Assembly (NCBI RefSeq): GCF_013373865.1
Contig: NC_050470.1
Location: forward strand, 19,182,889-19,246,888
Direction: 5' to 3'
DNA: 64,000 nt
Source of the DNA: Monomorium pharaonis
Lineage: Eukaryota > Arthropoda > Insecta > Hymenoptera > Formicidae
Numbering within the stretch: position 1 is the stretch's first letter; each line of letters begins with the position of its first letter. Of this stretch, positions 1 to 11,680 are shown one piece after another. The notes beneath the pieces were generated by a model, which was given only the letters and a program-made list of their open reading frames with translations, had not been told where the DNA came from and searched no databases. The position numbers and the translations under genes are program-made.

Positions 1-229
1 CACGCGAGAAATAACACTTTCACTCGTAATAAGAGAAAAGTATTTATTTAAACGCTTTATATACATGAGCTTGACAATTCTGAAAACCGACATCAAAAAC
101 CCAAAACGTTTTCCTTAGCAACCGGGCGATCGATAATATCAATCTGCTGAACCAGCTGACTCATGCGGCCGGACATTATACTGGGCGACGCGTGCAACAA
201 TATTAATTTATTATAGGTTTATAACTTTA

Positions 230-298
230 TTTTGTGGACCCCTTATTTAGTTCTCGCGGACCCCTGGAAGTCTGCGGACCACCGATTGAGAACCAGTG
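230..298 (-). mobile_element. hAT-like transposon terminus
   Basis: Read on the minus strand the segment starts CACTGGTTCTCAA and continues into alternating GGTCCGC / GGACCCC blocks. This is the usual look of hAT ends (CAGTGGTTCTCAA type). No second terminus, transposase or 8-bp target duplication was found, so it is at most a truncated end. The call rests on resemblance of a short terminus. Confidence 0.35.
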
Positions 299-2019
299 CT
301 TTACCTTAGAGCAGTGCTCGGAATTAGTTGCACATTTCGCCTCGATTCCTGAGGCACTGCCTGCTATGCCCCCACTACCGCTGTAGGCTCGACGGCCGAG
401 CCGCCGATCGCGCGCGTGACCTTGTGTTTCTACGATAGAGCGTTCTACGATAGATATGCCTGGTCCATTCGCGTGATTAAAAAATTCTCTTGCGCTGTGA
501 ATAATTTTTTTATTTTTACAGACAATTAAAGTTATTAATATTATTTTTACGTTTATAAACATATTTGTATATACATATAATGAGCATAATATAACGCAAT
601 GTAATAATTGCAATTTTGTCAATAGCTTTCCACATCCCCCACAATTTTTTTTGTTTTGCTTTAACAATGTTCTGCTGCCCCACATAAAAAACATAAAAAA
701 CAAAAAATGTGGAGGAGATGTGAGAGAGTACGCGGAAAAGTAATGTGTTTTTCAGGGGAAACAAAAAAGCAATCAGGAACAAAAAGAACGCAGACGAAGA
801 GTCAGCTGAAAAAGGCATGAAAGCAAAGAAAGATGCACATAGAGAAAAATCTAGAGAGGAAAGAAAACCTAACACAAATAAGGGATGAAAACAAGATGGC
901 TGCGGAGAGAACAAGAATTTTTTTGGTCTCGAATGCAAGTCGTGCCCTAAAGCCATCACTTGCTTGGCGCAACTGCGATTCGTCTGATTAAAGAAGTAGC
1001 AGGTAGAGATTAAAAGAGGTGGATATTGTGCGTGGTCAGGGAGGAATACCAGAGACTTCTACAGGTGCAGTTCGGCTTATTTCCGAATTTTCCGGATGCA
1101 TGGAGGCACCAGCGGGGGCTGATTAATGTTAAGGGTAGTTGTTCAACTCACTCTCGCGGGGTGGTAGAGGTCATAGAAAGATGGAACCTTTGACATTTAA
1201 CGATTTTAAAACCGAGCGGTGCTAGAGAGTTGTTCTCGAATAGACGGACGCGATGCAAAACGTTGTGTCCATTGTTAGAATGAAGGGGTTGCGAATCATT
1301 GAAAAGGAAGGGGGGGTGTCAGATCGCAACAGGAACACTCCAAAAAAGGACATTTACAGAACTTGCTTAGCTTATTTCGGAATTTTTCCGGGCCGTTTTT
1401 CACATCAGATTGCCCTGCACCTTTTAAACTGCTACCTTGTAGCTTTTGTTTTTGACAGAAAGTTGCTTCGAGGTGCATAACTCCAAAACTACTGGATCCA
1501 CAGCAGGGAGACTTTGTAGGGGTTAAGTTGACACTTCGCACTGCATCATATAAAAAATTCAGATTTTTTGCTCAATTTATGAACATGGCGCTATTTCAAA
1601 CTTTTGTTCCTTTAATTTTGTCGTTTAATAAGTAGTTTAATCAATTTCTCTGTATATTTTAAAAAGTTTAAATTTATATACAATTTTTGTTCAAATATGT
1701 TAACTTACGCATAGAATAATAAGGTTCTCTTGTTAGTGCACGAGTTCTAGTGCACTGAACTAGCTGTACTAGATCTGAAGGTAGTGCAAGCAGTGTAGGG
1801 TAACCGGCAATTTCAAAATAAGATAATTTTTTTGAACCACTTTTAAATAGGTTGAAATTTTTTGTAGTGGCTTTTTATTGTTAAAAAATATGTAAATAAT
1901 AATTTTTTGTCGGGGGAAGTAAAAATAAAAGTTATGAACAAAAAGATTTAAAATTGTACCATTGCTTTTTGATTAATATGGAATGAAATTTGTGAAAGGT
2001 CGTGAAGTTATAGAGAACG
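299..2019. other. No gene recognised
   Basis: Mostly AT-rich non-coding sequence with a GA-rich patch near 820-900. Open frames here are short and show no recognisable motif. Nothing further can be supported. Confidence 0.6.
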
Positions 2020-2600
2020 CGTGGATGGGGCTTCGCCCTTTTCCCTGCACCTCACCCCGCAATTTTTTCTAACTCTAATCCAACCAATTTTATGTCACTA
2101 TTTGATTAATGCGAAAACATTGGAAACGAACAGCGTGGATTTTGTTTGGCGTAGAAAGTCGCAAACCGATGTGATACTACATAAGCGTGAACGTCGTTTA
2201 CTTTACGTAAAGCACTGATATCATGTATCGTATTTATGAAACTTTAGTCAAATAGGATGGACCTTGCTTCACAGGTTTATGTTTATGTTCGCAGAACAAT
2301 GAGCGACGGCTAAAACCTTTTATACATTATTCAGTGTCATGATCTTGACAACATATGTCAAGGTCAAGGTCACTGGGACTTGGTTACATATTCGACATTT
2401 TTATCATAAATTACTACTTAACTGACATGGTTATTTTTAACAAAGTACGCACCGTACTTTTACGCATTTCTACTCAGGGCACCTCTACCGACGGGGTGAA
2501 TGCGGAGGGGGACGAAGATCGAGTGCGTGCATGTGTACGTGCGTGCGTGCATGCGTACGTGCGTGCGTGCATGCATGCGTGCGTGGTTTTTAGAATTGCT
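2020..2600. repeat. Dispersed repeat fragment with GTGC microsatellite
   Basis: The part around 2060-2260 matches segments at 13370-13510 and 24236-24510 (shared words include GAAACGAACAGCG and CATAAGCGTGAAC). The part at 2470-2585 resembles the core of the foldback family: GGGCACC then CGACGGGGTGAATGCGG, followed by a GTGCGTGC microsatellite. It looks like a decayed non-autonomous copy without intact arms. Confidence 0.5.
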
Positions 2601-3113
2601 TCCCAACGAAGAAATTGTAACAGAACAAATGCAGAAAATCAAAAAAGAAAAACGAATTCCTTAAAATTTACAATCGGCTTTGGACTAGTGTTGAGCTAAA
2701 TAGTTATATTTTCGCAACGTTTGTTACAATTATCGTTACTCACAAATGACAGTTAATTTAAACATTTATTTGACAACAATTTATAAAATTTATAAGATTA
2801 ATAAAAAAAATAAAAAAACAAGAAATAAAATTTCAACATGTACAACTACTATAAATTTTAAATTAAAATTTGATACTAAAAAAATTCTAAAAGATATTAA
2901 AATAAATTCTAATAAGCATTATAAGTTTTTACAATATATTATTTATTATAATGTAAACATATTTTATTTACTTACATTTTTAATTACAATGAGTTGAATT
3001 ACAGAAATCATATTATTATAGACTAAGGGTGACGTTTCATGGCGCGTGTTGCGATACGCGCGTATCGGGCGTATCGAACTCTGCAACCAATCACGGATAT
3101 TCCGTTACTTTCA

Positions 3114-3306
3114 GTACGCCAAAATATGGCTCTTAATGTCCCATGGAGCGAATTATGCGGAGCGGAACGAGCGGACCACCAATCACGGGACTATTTTGAT
3201 GGAATTTTTGAAAGAGTTCTATCAGAACGATCCCATGATTGGCGATCCGCTGTTCCGTTTTCGCGTAATCCGCTCTATGGGAAATAAAAGCCACATTTTG
3301 GCGTAT
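3114..3306. mobile_element. Short foldback / MITE
   Basis: Two imperfect inverted arms of about 70-75 bp (3117-3191 and 3233-3303) flank a 40-bp spacer. Both arms carry CGCCAAAAT, then CCCAT.GAGCG, GGAAC and CCAATCA in the same order. There is no coding content; the overlapping short open frames are a by-product of the palindrome. Confidence 0.6.
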
Positions 3307-3410
3307 CGAACACATACACACAAGCATGCGTGACCATTTCTAACCATTTGTGCCTGTAAAAAGTACACAAGAAGTGACAAGAAGGAGTAGCACGCGTAGC
3401 ACTCATGAAT

Positions 3411-3681
3411 CTGTAGCGCGATTCTGTAATTCGTTAATAGGTATCGGTATCGTTATACTGTCGTTGCGCAGCTTTTTTACCATATAAAATATCTGTGCAA
3501 AAACTGTATAACGATACCGATACCTCTTCTTCTTCCAATTCCCAAAATGGATATCCGATCCAAGTTGAGGGTCACAGTACCACAATTTAACCGGGTCAAA
3601 AATTCTAAGTTCCTGGGGAAGGTGGACTAGCTTGTTCTTTGATACCGATACTTCTTAACGAGTTACAGAATTGCACTACTG
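3411..3681. mobile_element. MITE with about 40-bp TIRs
   Basis: The inverted ends GATTCTGTAATTCGTTAA (3411-3451) and its near complement (3641-3681) bound a 271-bp element. A second internal inverted pair, GGTATCGGTATCGTTAT against ATAACGATACCGATACC, lies at 3440-3525. There is no open frame of interest. Confidence 0.6.
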
Positions 3682-3709
3682 AAGAGGTATAATAAATAGA
3701 GGTAAATAT

Positions 3710-4290
3710 TGTTACGTCCGGTGGGATCAGGATCGCGAAAGCTATTATTTTTCCGTATTTTTATAATAATTTAAGCTCTTCTCTGCCGAGCGGAAACAGA
3801 GAGAGTTGCAGGTGCAGCACGGTTATAAGAATTTAAATTAATTATATGTTTTATTAGTTGATCTTCCCGTCCTGTAACAGGAAATGCCATTTCTCATAAA
3901 ATGTAGTTCTCATAAATTTAATAGATACTTAGTGTAATAGGTTGCGATTTGATTTGTCGGGCGACGCGTTCGGTCGGTGCTTCGCGCGACGATTATTATT
4001 ACTATTCGGAGGACACTAGATCGTTCTAAGGCGTGGATCGGTCTATGACGGGAGACGAATACCTCGCACCATAGACTTGGGTGGAGGCGCCTGGTTTGCA
4101 GCCGCACTGATGGTGTCCGCTCCGCTTCGGTGCTGTCGTTCATGGCGGAACGCATATAGCGCCCGGTAGCCCCGCGCCTACGCTAAAGTCCTAAGACTTC
4201 GTAGGGGTTGACGGGGAAGGACGTACGCTTCTCAGCGCGCACCTTCCCGCACCGTTGGCTTAGCTGTCTCTCACCGGATGAGTAACGACA
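3710..4290. repeat. Possible solo LTR
   Basis: The segment begins TGTTACGTCCGGTG and ends CACCGGATGAGTAACGACA, so the ends are imperfect inverted repeats of the TG...CA type. It has mixed AT-rich and GC-rich parts like an LTR. No second copy in the window and no clear target duplication, so this is tentative. Confidence 0.3.
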
Positions 4291-5175
4291 AAGAGAGAGA
4301 GAACTCGAAAGCGCAATCCTCCGAGGGGCCGCGAGAGAACGCTGAAACGCGCTCACTCAGCGGGGGACGGGGGCTGCCGTGCTCCTCACGGAACGCAGCA
4401 ATGCGCTGTTTCACCACTCGCAAATGTAGCCGCCATTTTTCAATGAAAATGACAATTTTGAGAAATTCTAAAAATATAGCCTTAAAGTACAAATATTTTG
4501 TGCACCGATGGTTGCAAAAAGAGTTGAAGTTTCATACTATTTCAATGTAAAAAAAAAGTATTGAAAAAAAAGTTTTTGCGATTATTTCATATTTTTTCAC
4601 TTAAAACCCGCCATAACTTTTTTGGACTATTTTTTACACAACTTTTGACAATGGATTCTGAAAGAGCATAAAATTTTACGTAAGAAATTATACTTTTCGA
4701 ATTTTTTATGGATCTATAATGTTGCAAATAAAGTCGCTAAAAATTATGTTGAAAATGCGTGCGCTTGGGCGTTAATGGGTTAATAAATGAAGGGAGAAAT
4801 TGCCACCTTGAGTCTCTCTAGAGTAAGATCACGTAAATATTTTAACTTCAATCTGAATCAATTGAAATTATTTTAAGTTTAACTCGTGAAAATAACCTAT
4901 GTTGGAAATCGCGAAATTATTCCAAGTTCAAAATTGCGTTTATCGAAATAATTCTAAGTTCCGACTCGTGAAATAAGAAAAATATTCTAAGTTCAAAATT
5001 ACGACGAGTGACTCTTATAGACTTTCGGCGCGAGAGAAGGAGGCAAAATCTCGAATTTCGCCCGAAAATAGCGGCTTACATACCCGCAAGTTAGGGCATT
5101 CGGGGGTGAAAAGCGCGGAAAGAGGAGCAATAATTCATTTAACGCCTGTCATCCAATTCGACAACTAATTAATTG
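4291..5175. other. No gene recognised
   Basis: Non-coding. It contains repeated phrases such as AAATTATTTTAAGTT / AAATTATTCCAAGTT at 4860-5000, suggesting a degenerate local repeat. No coding motif was seen. Confidence 0.5.
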
Positions 5176-5795
5176 TCGTGATTAATTTTATAGTCGCCAG
5201 ATGAAATTTTGCCTCCTTATTCACATTTTTTTAACCAAACGCTGACGGATTCACGCGCTCTCAGTGCCGGGCCCGGTATATCACGCGCTGCGAGCATGCG
5301 GCCCGCTCTGGCGGCGCGCATGCGTCAATTAAAAACATCATTCATTAATAAACCGAATTAGATATCGAAAAATTTCCAAAAGGGGAGTGATCCTCCCTCT
5401 AGCCGGCTTCCCTCTGAGGCGCCTCGGCTCTAAATCATTAGTAGTAATGGCGCAAATTAATTAAATTAATTCATTTATTACTCCTCTGAGAGGGGGTAAG
5501 CCTACGCTCTCGCCGGCGCCGGTGAATTCGCACTCGCGCGGGACCATTTGGAATAGGGCAGTAAGGGTCGAACACCCTTATTTAATTAATAAACGGAGTA
5601 AATGAGTTCTGAACACGAGGAGGAGCACGCTGTACCTCCGCGGTACCAGAATCTCTTATCCTCAACTCCTTTATGAAAAACTCAATTGAAGAATGCGAAC
5701 GATTAAAAGGAGTGGGCGATAGTTGCGCGCCTCGCGATTAAAAAAATGTGAATAAGGGGGCAAAATTTCATCTGGCGACCATAAAATTAACCACG
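5176..5795. mobile_element. MITE with about 58-bp TIRs
   Basis: The left end 5176-5234 and the right end 5738-5795 are inverted repeats (shared core GTCGCCAGATGAAATTTTGC, then CCTTATTCACATTTTTTTAA) with few mismatches. The 620-bp interior is GC-richer than its surroundings and has no recognisable coding sequence. It is non-autonomous and of unassigned superfamily. Confidence 0.7.
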
Positions 5796-6419
5796 CCAAG
5801 TTTTTGCTTCACTATAATCCCGTTGGTTGATTTTAATCATTTAATCATCAAGCTCGTTTAAGCAATTTTTTAATAGATATTTAATAAATTTCTTTAAGTC
5901 TTTTAAAATATACTTGGCTAACTGTATCAATCTCAAATTTATTTTGAAAAGCACGCGTTTATGTACTTGGCGTATGTTTTTTATCTTTTTAAGGTTTTTT
6001 TATGGGATTTCACTTTTTTTTGTAAAAATTATAGAATTACTTCTTTTTTTAATTACTCCTTCAGAAATTTGTAATTCTAAAAATTTTTTTTAACTTTTTT
6101 ATTAACATTTTTGATATTTATTACATATATATATCATGTATATTATTTGTTTATGTTATTATTATTTATTTTATTTTTATTAATTTTATTAAATTTTTTC
6201 GTGTACTAATATTATCACTTACATTACTCACACACGCACGCACGCACGCACGCACGCACAAATATGTATTATACATATACATATAATTGTAATTATAGCT
6301 TGAATATTCAAACGTTTGTTGTAATTTTATTATTAATTTTTATATTAATTTTTTTGACATTTACATATATATCATGTATTTGTTTGTTATATTTATTTTA
6401 TTTTTGTTAATTTATTATA
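5796..6419. other. AT-rich non-coding with CACG microsatellite
   Basis: Strongly AT-rich, with a short (CACG)n run at about 6233-6259. No gene seen. Confidence 0.6.
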
Positions 6420-6830
6420 CTTTTCTCACATATCAAATTTACCATTTATATTATAAAATAATTTTTTATATATTTTAGTTTTATAAAATTGTATGTAGGC
6501 ACATTGTGAAGCCCCTTGAACGACAAACCGCTTTGCGTGTGTGTGTGCATGTACATGTGAATCTGTGGAAAATAACTCAAATAAACTTTTTCGCGTAAGA
6601 GATCTTAAGATCACAGAATTATTAAGTTTATTATATTTTTTCGCGTATCAATATTCACCATTTACATTACGAAATAATTTTTATTTTAGTTTTATAAAAT
6701 TATATGTAGGCACATTGTGAAGCCCCTTGAACGACAAACTTTGCGTGTGTGTGTACATGTGAATGAGAAAAATAATCCAAGTGAGCTTTTTCGCGCAAGA
6801 GATTACGAGATCTCAGAAATGAGTATACTA
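6420..6830. repeat. Tandem duplication, about 225-bp unit
   Basis: Two diverged direct copies each contain CACATTGTGAAGCCCCTTGA, then a TG-rich run and TTTTTCGCG.AAGAGAT. The copies sit at about 6420-6625 and 6645-6830. No coding content. Confidence 0.65.
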
Positions 6831-7644
6831 ATTTTACTCGGAGTGGTCGCAATCGAAAGCTCACATCAATATTATATAACAAAATTGCCATTAGATTTTT
6901 GATTATGATTTTAGTCTCTGAGATATTTTAACTGAAAGTGAATTTGACAGCTAAATTCCAGATAAAGCTTAGTAGCGGCGTGACATTTGCGCAGTGAAGT
7001 TTGCGTCATTTGCATCATGCAGCAGGATTCTTTATGTATGTACTTGGCATCGCGCCGCTACCGCGTCGCTTGATTAAAATTTCATACATTTGTAGTGCCA
7101 AATAAAATTATTTTTTATAAGAATAGATTTTTGAGGGTGTTTCTTGCGCGCATATATTTGGCGCATTTTTATACCTTTTTTAAAAAAGGTAATTTTATTG
7201 TGATTTCACTTATTTTGTAGTGATAGGTATCTTTTTTTTTATATAATATATATGAAGATTTATAAGCTAATTTTTAAATCTATATCATATCAAATTAAAG
7301 ATCGAGACTGAGATTGAATTAAAATGATAAAACTAAGTTATGTTGGTTTTTTTTTTCTGATTATATTTTAATTCATTTTAATAATATGCCTATTACATCG
7401 TGGATTATATTGTGCAGAAAAAAACGGCAGTGTCTAATTTGAAGATTAGTATAACACTATGCGTTGTACAATTAAATAAGTATATTATACAAAATTTTTA
7501 TTTTTTATGGAAATTAGTATTCTGAGATAAGTTAATACTTTGTGTTATGGTTTATTTTTAGTTATTATATTAAAAGGAAGAGAAGAAGAAACTTTATTTG
7601 AACCTAAAGTAGAAGGATAGAAAAAGAAAAATGAGCGGGCGAGT

Positions 7645-7778
<134 letters not shown>

Positions 7779-7852
7779 TTAGAAGTAGTTAAGAAATAAT
7801 AAGAAGAAAAAGTAAGAAAAGTAACATAAAGTAAGTTATTTACACATGTAAA

Positions 7853-9083
7853 TAAATTAAGCTGATTGAATTTTGGAACGTTCTTCGAACCATTATTTAA
7901 AAATGAATTGGTCCACTTTTTCTTTGGCACAGAGGATCTTCTGAGTGTCGCCGCACACGAAATGCAAAAGAGGAATACGATACACCCTGCGGATACCCTT
8001 ATATTCAAAAAACCTAATCCGATATTACTTAAAAAATGTTGCCTTTGCTAAAAATGATTTGACTTACTTCTCTTTTGGCACAGAGGACTTTCTGAGTGCC
8101 GCACATGAAATGCAAAAGAGAAGAATATGATACACCCTGCGGAAGACACTATTATTATTAAAAAAACCTACCCTGAAATCATAATCGAGATTAGCGTCGA
8201 TTTGACCAGATGCAGAATGCTTACTGCTCGTAACTTGTATTCGTGAATATGAATTTTTCGAAACTCTTCTCTAACGGTAGAAAACCTTAAAAGTCGCGGT
8301 CTTCTGGCAGTGGTCTTCTCCTAGTGCCGGCGTCGCGCGATTGGCAATGGCGCGAAAGCGCGGACGCGGACTACGTCGTGCATGATACAAAGGTCCGGCA
8401 TTGTACGGATGATGACGCGTACAACGACGCACACAACAACGCGCGCAATGACTACCTCGGATGAACTAAATCGTGACTTTTTGGTAGCGGGGTGACGCGG
8501 CATGGATCTTTCGCTCGCTCTCTCGTCCTCTCACTCGCTTTTTCGTGATTACTTGCTAGCGAGAAACATTGCTATTTATCGATAGCTATGCAACCATACA
8601 AGATTTTCGAGGATTGACGACAACGATGATGACGTTTTTTAACGTGAAAATTTCCTGATTTGAATTTTGCATTGCAAAATATCCGCCCATACATAGGACA
8701 TGTAGAGAAAAAATAAAAACACTTTTATTATATAATTCGAATCTAAGCTTTTGAGTGAACATACTTAGAACTTGATCAGTTCAGCCGTTATTGAGATCCG
8801 ATAATCTCGGATACTCATAGTAACTCGCCGACTCGCGTAAAGATATATGGAACGATTTCGCGCTATATACGAACTTGGCGCGTGACATTACCGTGATGTC
8901 CCTTGATTTTTTATCTAATACCTTAGATCTTGGAATTTCTTAAATTGTATCAGATTATTGGATTGCTCTCTTTTGCATTTTGTGTGCGGCACTCAAAAAG
9001 TTCTCTGTGCCAAAGGAGAAGTGGGCCAAATCATTTTTAAATAATCGCTCCAAGAACGTTCCAAACTTTAATCGGCTAATAAA
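7853..9083. mobile_element. 1.2-kb inverted-repeat element
   Basis: The left arm 7853-7975 and the right arm 8965-9083 are inverted copies (shared phrases TTTGGAACGTTCTT, ATTATTTAAAAATGA, TTTGGCACAGAG, ATGCAAAAGAG). A partial second left-arm copy lies in direct orientation at 8055-8145. The interior, partly CG-rich at 8330-8460, has no transposase. GA-rich microsatellites lie just outside both ends. Confidence 0.65.
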
Positions 9084-9117
9084 TTATAATTATTGTGATA
9101 AAAAGTTATTGTTTATT

Positions 9118-9145
9118 TAAGAGAGAGAGAGAAAGAGAGAGAAAG

Positions 9146-9176
<31 letters not shown>

Positions 9177-9180
9177 GAGA
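9118..9180. repeat. GAGA/GAAA microsatellite
   Basis: A GA-rich run with periodic GAAA interruptions, adjoining a short (TTGA)n run at 9181-9200 that looks like the 3' tail of the next element. Confidence 0.9.
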
Positions 9181-9189
9181 TTGAATGAT

Positions 9190-10005
9190 TGATTGATTGA
9201 TATTTATTTAACTTTTACAACTATTTCGAAATACAATAAGTAACTTAAAAATTACCTTATTACTAATTAACATCTAAAATATATTCTTTCAATTTTCTTT
9301 TAAACTGTTCCATTCTCTTGCTGCTAATAATTTCAAGTGGTAAATTATACATTTTTATATCCTTATCAAACATGCTTTTTTGCGCGCTTCTCACTCGCCG
9401 AGATTGAACCGCAACATTTATCCGCTTGTCGTATCAGCCTTCTTACTATCTGTATCCTATTTTTAAAATAATTAGGTAATAATCCTTTCATCACTTTAAA
9501 CACAAATATACACGTATTATAATACAATCTCTGCCTTATTGATATAAAACGCAACGCTTGCAACATACATTCATATCGATGGCCTTTAATTATCTCTTTT
9601 AAAATTTTCTACATTATTGCCGGATTATTTTTGTTTCGATCTTTTATATACTTTTATTACATTTTTTTCTTTTTAATTTTAATAAGCTTAATTACTTTAT
9701 TTCTTTCAACTTTATATATAATATTTTAACCAGTCCTGCACCTGTACAGCTCTACAATATGCTTCATCTTTTTCCGACGCTGCTACTCTTAGATCATTCA
9801 AAAACCATTTTTTCCCATACCATATATTTGGAATTTTAAATGTTTTCTTTGGAGCTACTATATTTAATGTATCTACTATGTTAATAATCAATCTTTCTAC
9901 CCTTGCATTTACAGATAGATCTTGTTCTTGCATTATCTTCCCTTTTAATAATCCAAAGAATTTATTTATATTAACAGTATGTGAGTATATTATATTGACA
10001 GACAC
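9190..10005 (-). pseudogene. Non-LTR retrotransposon, internally deleted
   Basis: Two minus-strand coding remnants lie in element order. 9712-10005 resembles the linker between endonuclease and reverse transcriptase of Jockey/CR1-like elements: a PKKTFKIPNIWYGKKWF stretch, then an EAYCRAVQ stretch. 9366-9566 resembles the C-terminal end of the reverse transcriptase ORF (ISIRQRLYYNTCIFVFKVM followed by LLPNYF). The catalytic middle of the RT is missing, so roughly 2 kb has been deleted. The 3' end at about 9190 has a short TCAA tandem tail, as some LINEs do. The 5' side abuts a Penelope-like element at about 9990. The family call is from motif resemblance only. Confidence 0.6.
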
Positions 10006-11049
10006 ATCTCCAATGAATTTAAGAAATGTAAGAAGTTTCTGCGTTTAAATGACGATGCTTTTGTCACAAAAGCTGACAAAAGACAGGTAATGGTAATTAT
10101 GGATAGAGAGACATACATAAACCAAATAACTGACTTGCTTGATGACAAAACTACATACCACAAAATAAACAAAGATCCTATTCGAAAAATTACAAATAAA
10201 TTCCATGATTTGATCAAATTTTGGTATGACAACAACATGGTCGATAAACGCACTTATTTACAATTACACTGTACGAATGGTAATTTACCAAGATCCTGTG
10301 GACTGCCGAAGATACACAAGACTAATTTTCCATTAAGAATTATCGTTTCTGCACTGGGCAGCTCTATCTACAATGTAGCAAAATACATACACAACATTTT
10401 CGTCGATTCAGTTCCCAAACCTAATTCGTATATAAAAGATAGCTGGTCGCTTGTTAAAAAGATCAACGGGTTGAAAATCGAATCTGATGAGTGGCTCATT
10501 TCTTTTGATGTCACAGCACTTTTTACTAATATCCCGAAAGAGTTAGTTATAAAGGGAATTGAAAAAAGATGATATTTCTAAAGTAACCACATTCAGTTTA
10601 CTCCAGTTTTTACACACGATTGACTTAATTCTTGGCTCCACAGTTTTGTTTTCAATGGACAAATATATGAACAGATCTTCGGCAGCCCCATGGAGGCTCT
10701 CCACTTTCACCCATTCTTGCGGACATTGTTATGGATGATCGAAGATCACTGCCTTGGTTCACTTGATTTTGTTCCCATTTTTTATAGATATGTTGACGAC
10801 ATTTTTGCAATAGTCCCAAAATCTAAAGTTAATGACATACTCAATGCACTTAATGATTACCACCCGCGTCTACAGTTCACTTACGAAACTGAAATTAACA
10901 ACTCGATTAATTTCTTAAAAACAATTATTAAGGACGGTAACACATTATTTACCAATTGGTATAAGAAACCTACGTTCTCTGGCCGTTATACTAATTTTTT
11001 CTACAATACAAACAATTATAAAGGGCTCGTTAGTGCTAAGCAAAAATAA
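9991..11049 (+). pseudogene. Penelope-like reverse transcriptase, broken
   Basis: The plus-strand frame opens upstream of 10090 without a stop back to about 9991. It carries early Penelope-type RT motifs: TKADK, then CGLPKIHKTNFPLRIIVSA and SFDVTALFTNIPKE. The frame stops at 10572. A second frame, 10690-11049, holds the catalytic YVDDIFA motif with its aspartate pair and the later NFLKTII and WYKKPTFSGRY stretches. A frameshift and sequence loss between 10572 and 10690 separate the two. No GIY-YIG endonuclease domain was seen downstream; the frame ends at 11049. The element is inactive and its 5' part is absent. Confidence 0.75.
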
Positions 11050-11164
11050 TACAATAAGCAGGTCAATATATCGAGCCAAGACAAAATTTTCCTAATACGT
11101 TATAATTTATTAAATAAACATTATATAATTATAAACGCGACTAATAACACTGTGTTGAAAAATG

Positions 11165-11204
11165 TTCAAAACGTTTCGACTATACTTAGTCTTCTTTAGT
11201 CATA
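11165..11204 (-). other. Hammerhead-like hairpin motif
   Basis: On the minus strand CTAAAGA is followed by a perfect 5-bp stem, GACTA...TAGTC, and then GAAACG. A hammerhead ribozyme core is CUGANGA, stem II, GAAA. Here the invariant G of the first box is A and there is one extra A before stem II. Penelope-like elements are known to carry hammerhead motifs, but the neighbouring element is on the other strand, so this may be decayed or coincidental. Confidence 0.3.
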
Positions 11205-11289
11205 ATAAATTACCAATATGTGTGAACTTAAACATAAATGAAATAATGGACACGAAAATATAATTAAACAGTTAAAACAGGTGACCATA

Positions 11290-11680
11290 AAACAGCGCAT
11301 TTCATATTGGCCTTACTCCAATAACAACTACGAAAGATCTAGTTCCTCAAGTACTATTGAAATTTATGTCATGCAAATGCAAAGAAGGATGTAGACAAGC
11401 ATGCGGATGTAGGAAGATAGGTTTAAAGTGCTCTATTACGTGTGCTTTTTGTAACGGAGTATCGTGTCAAAACGTCCTAGAAGTACTCTCAAACTTTGAT
11501 AATGAAGACGATGATAATGATGATGAGGAAACTCTTGAAATCAATCAATTTTTCACCAACGAAATGGGAGACGATGAAAATAAGATTGAAGAAGAAGAAA
11601 AAGAAGAGAATTCTCAGGCTGAACCAATCGATCTCGATCAACCGGGTTCATTTAAAAGATTGAAAAGATTAAAACGCTGA
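11290..11680 (+). CDS. Cysteine-rich CXC-type ORF fragment
   Basis: The C-terminal part of a protein. It starts with a CKCKEGCRQACGCRKIGLKC stretch, then C-x2-C-x3-SC, giving a tesmin/TSO1-like CXC pattern of nine or more cysteines. An aspartate/glutamate-rich tail and a basic KRLKRLKR end follow. The frame is open upstream of the first methionine (11357) to about 11290, so the true N-terminus is missing or in another exon. Similar CXC-tailed ORFs of unknown role occur in insect repeat-associated proteins, so I suspect a transposon remnant rather than a host gene. Function is not known. Confidence 0.45.
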
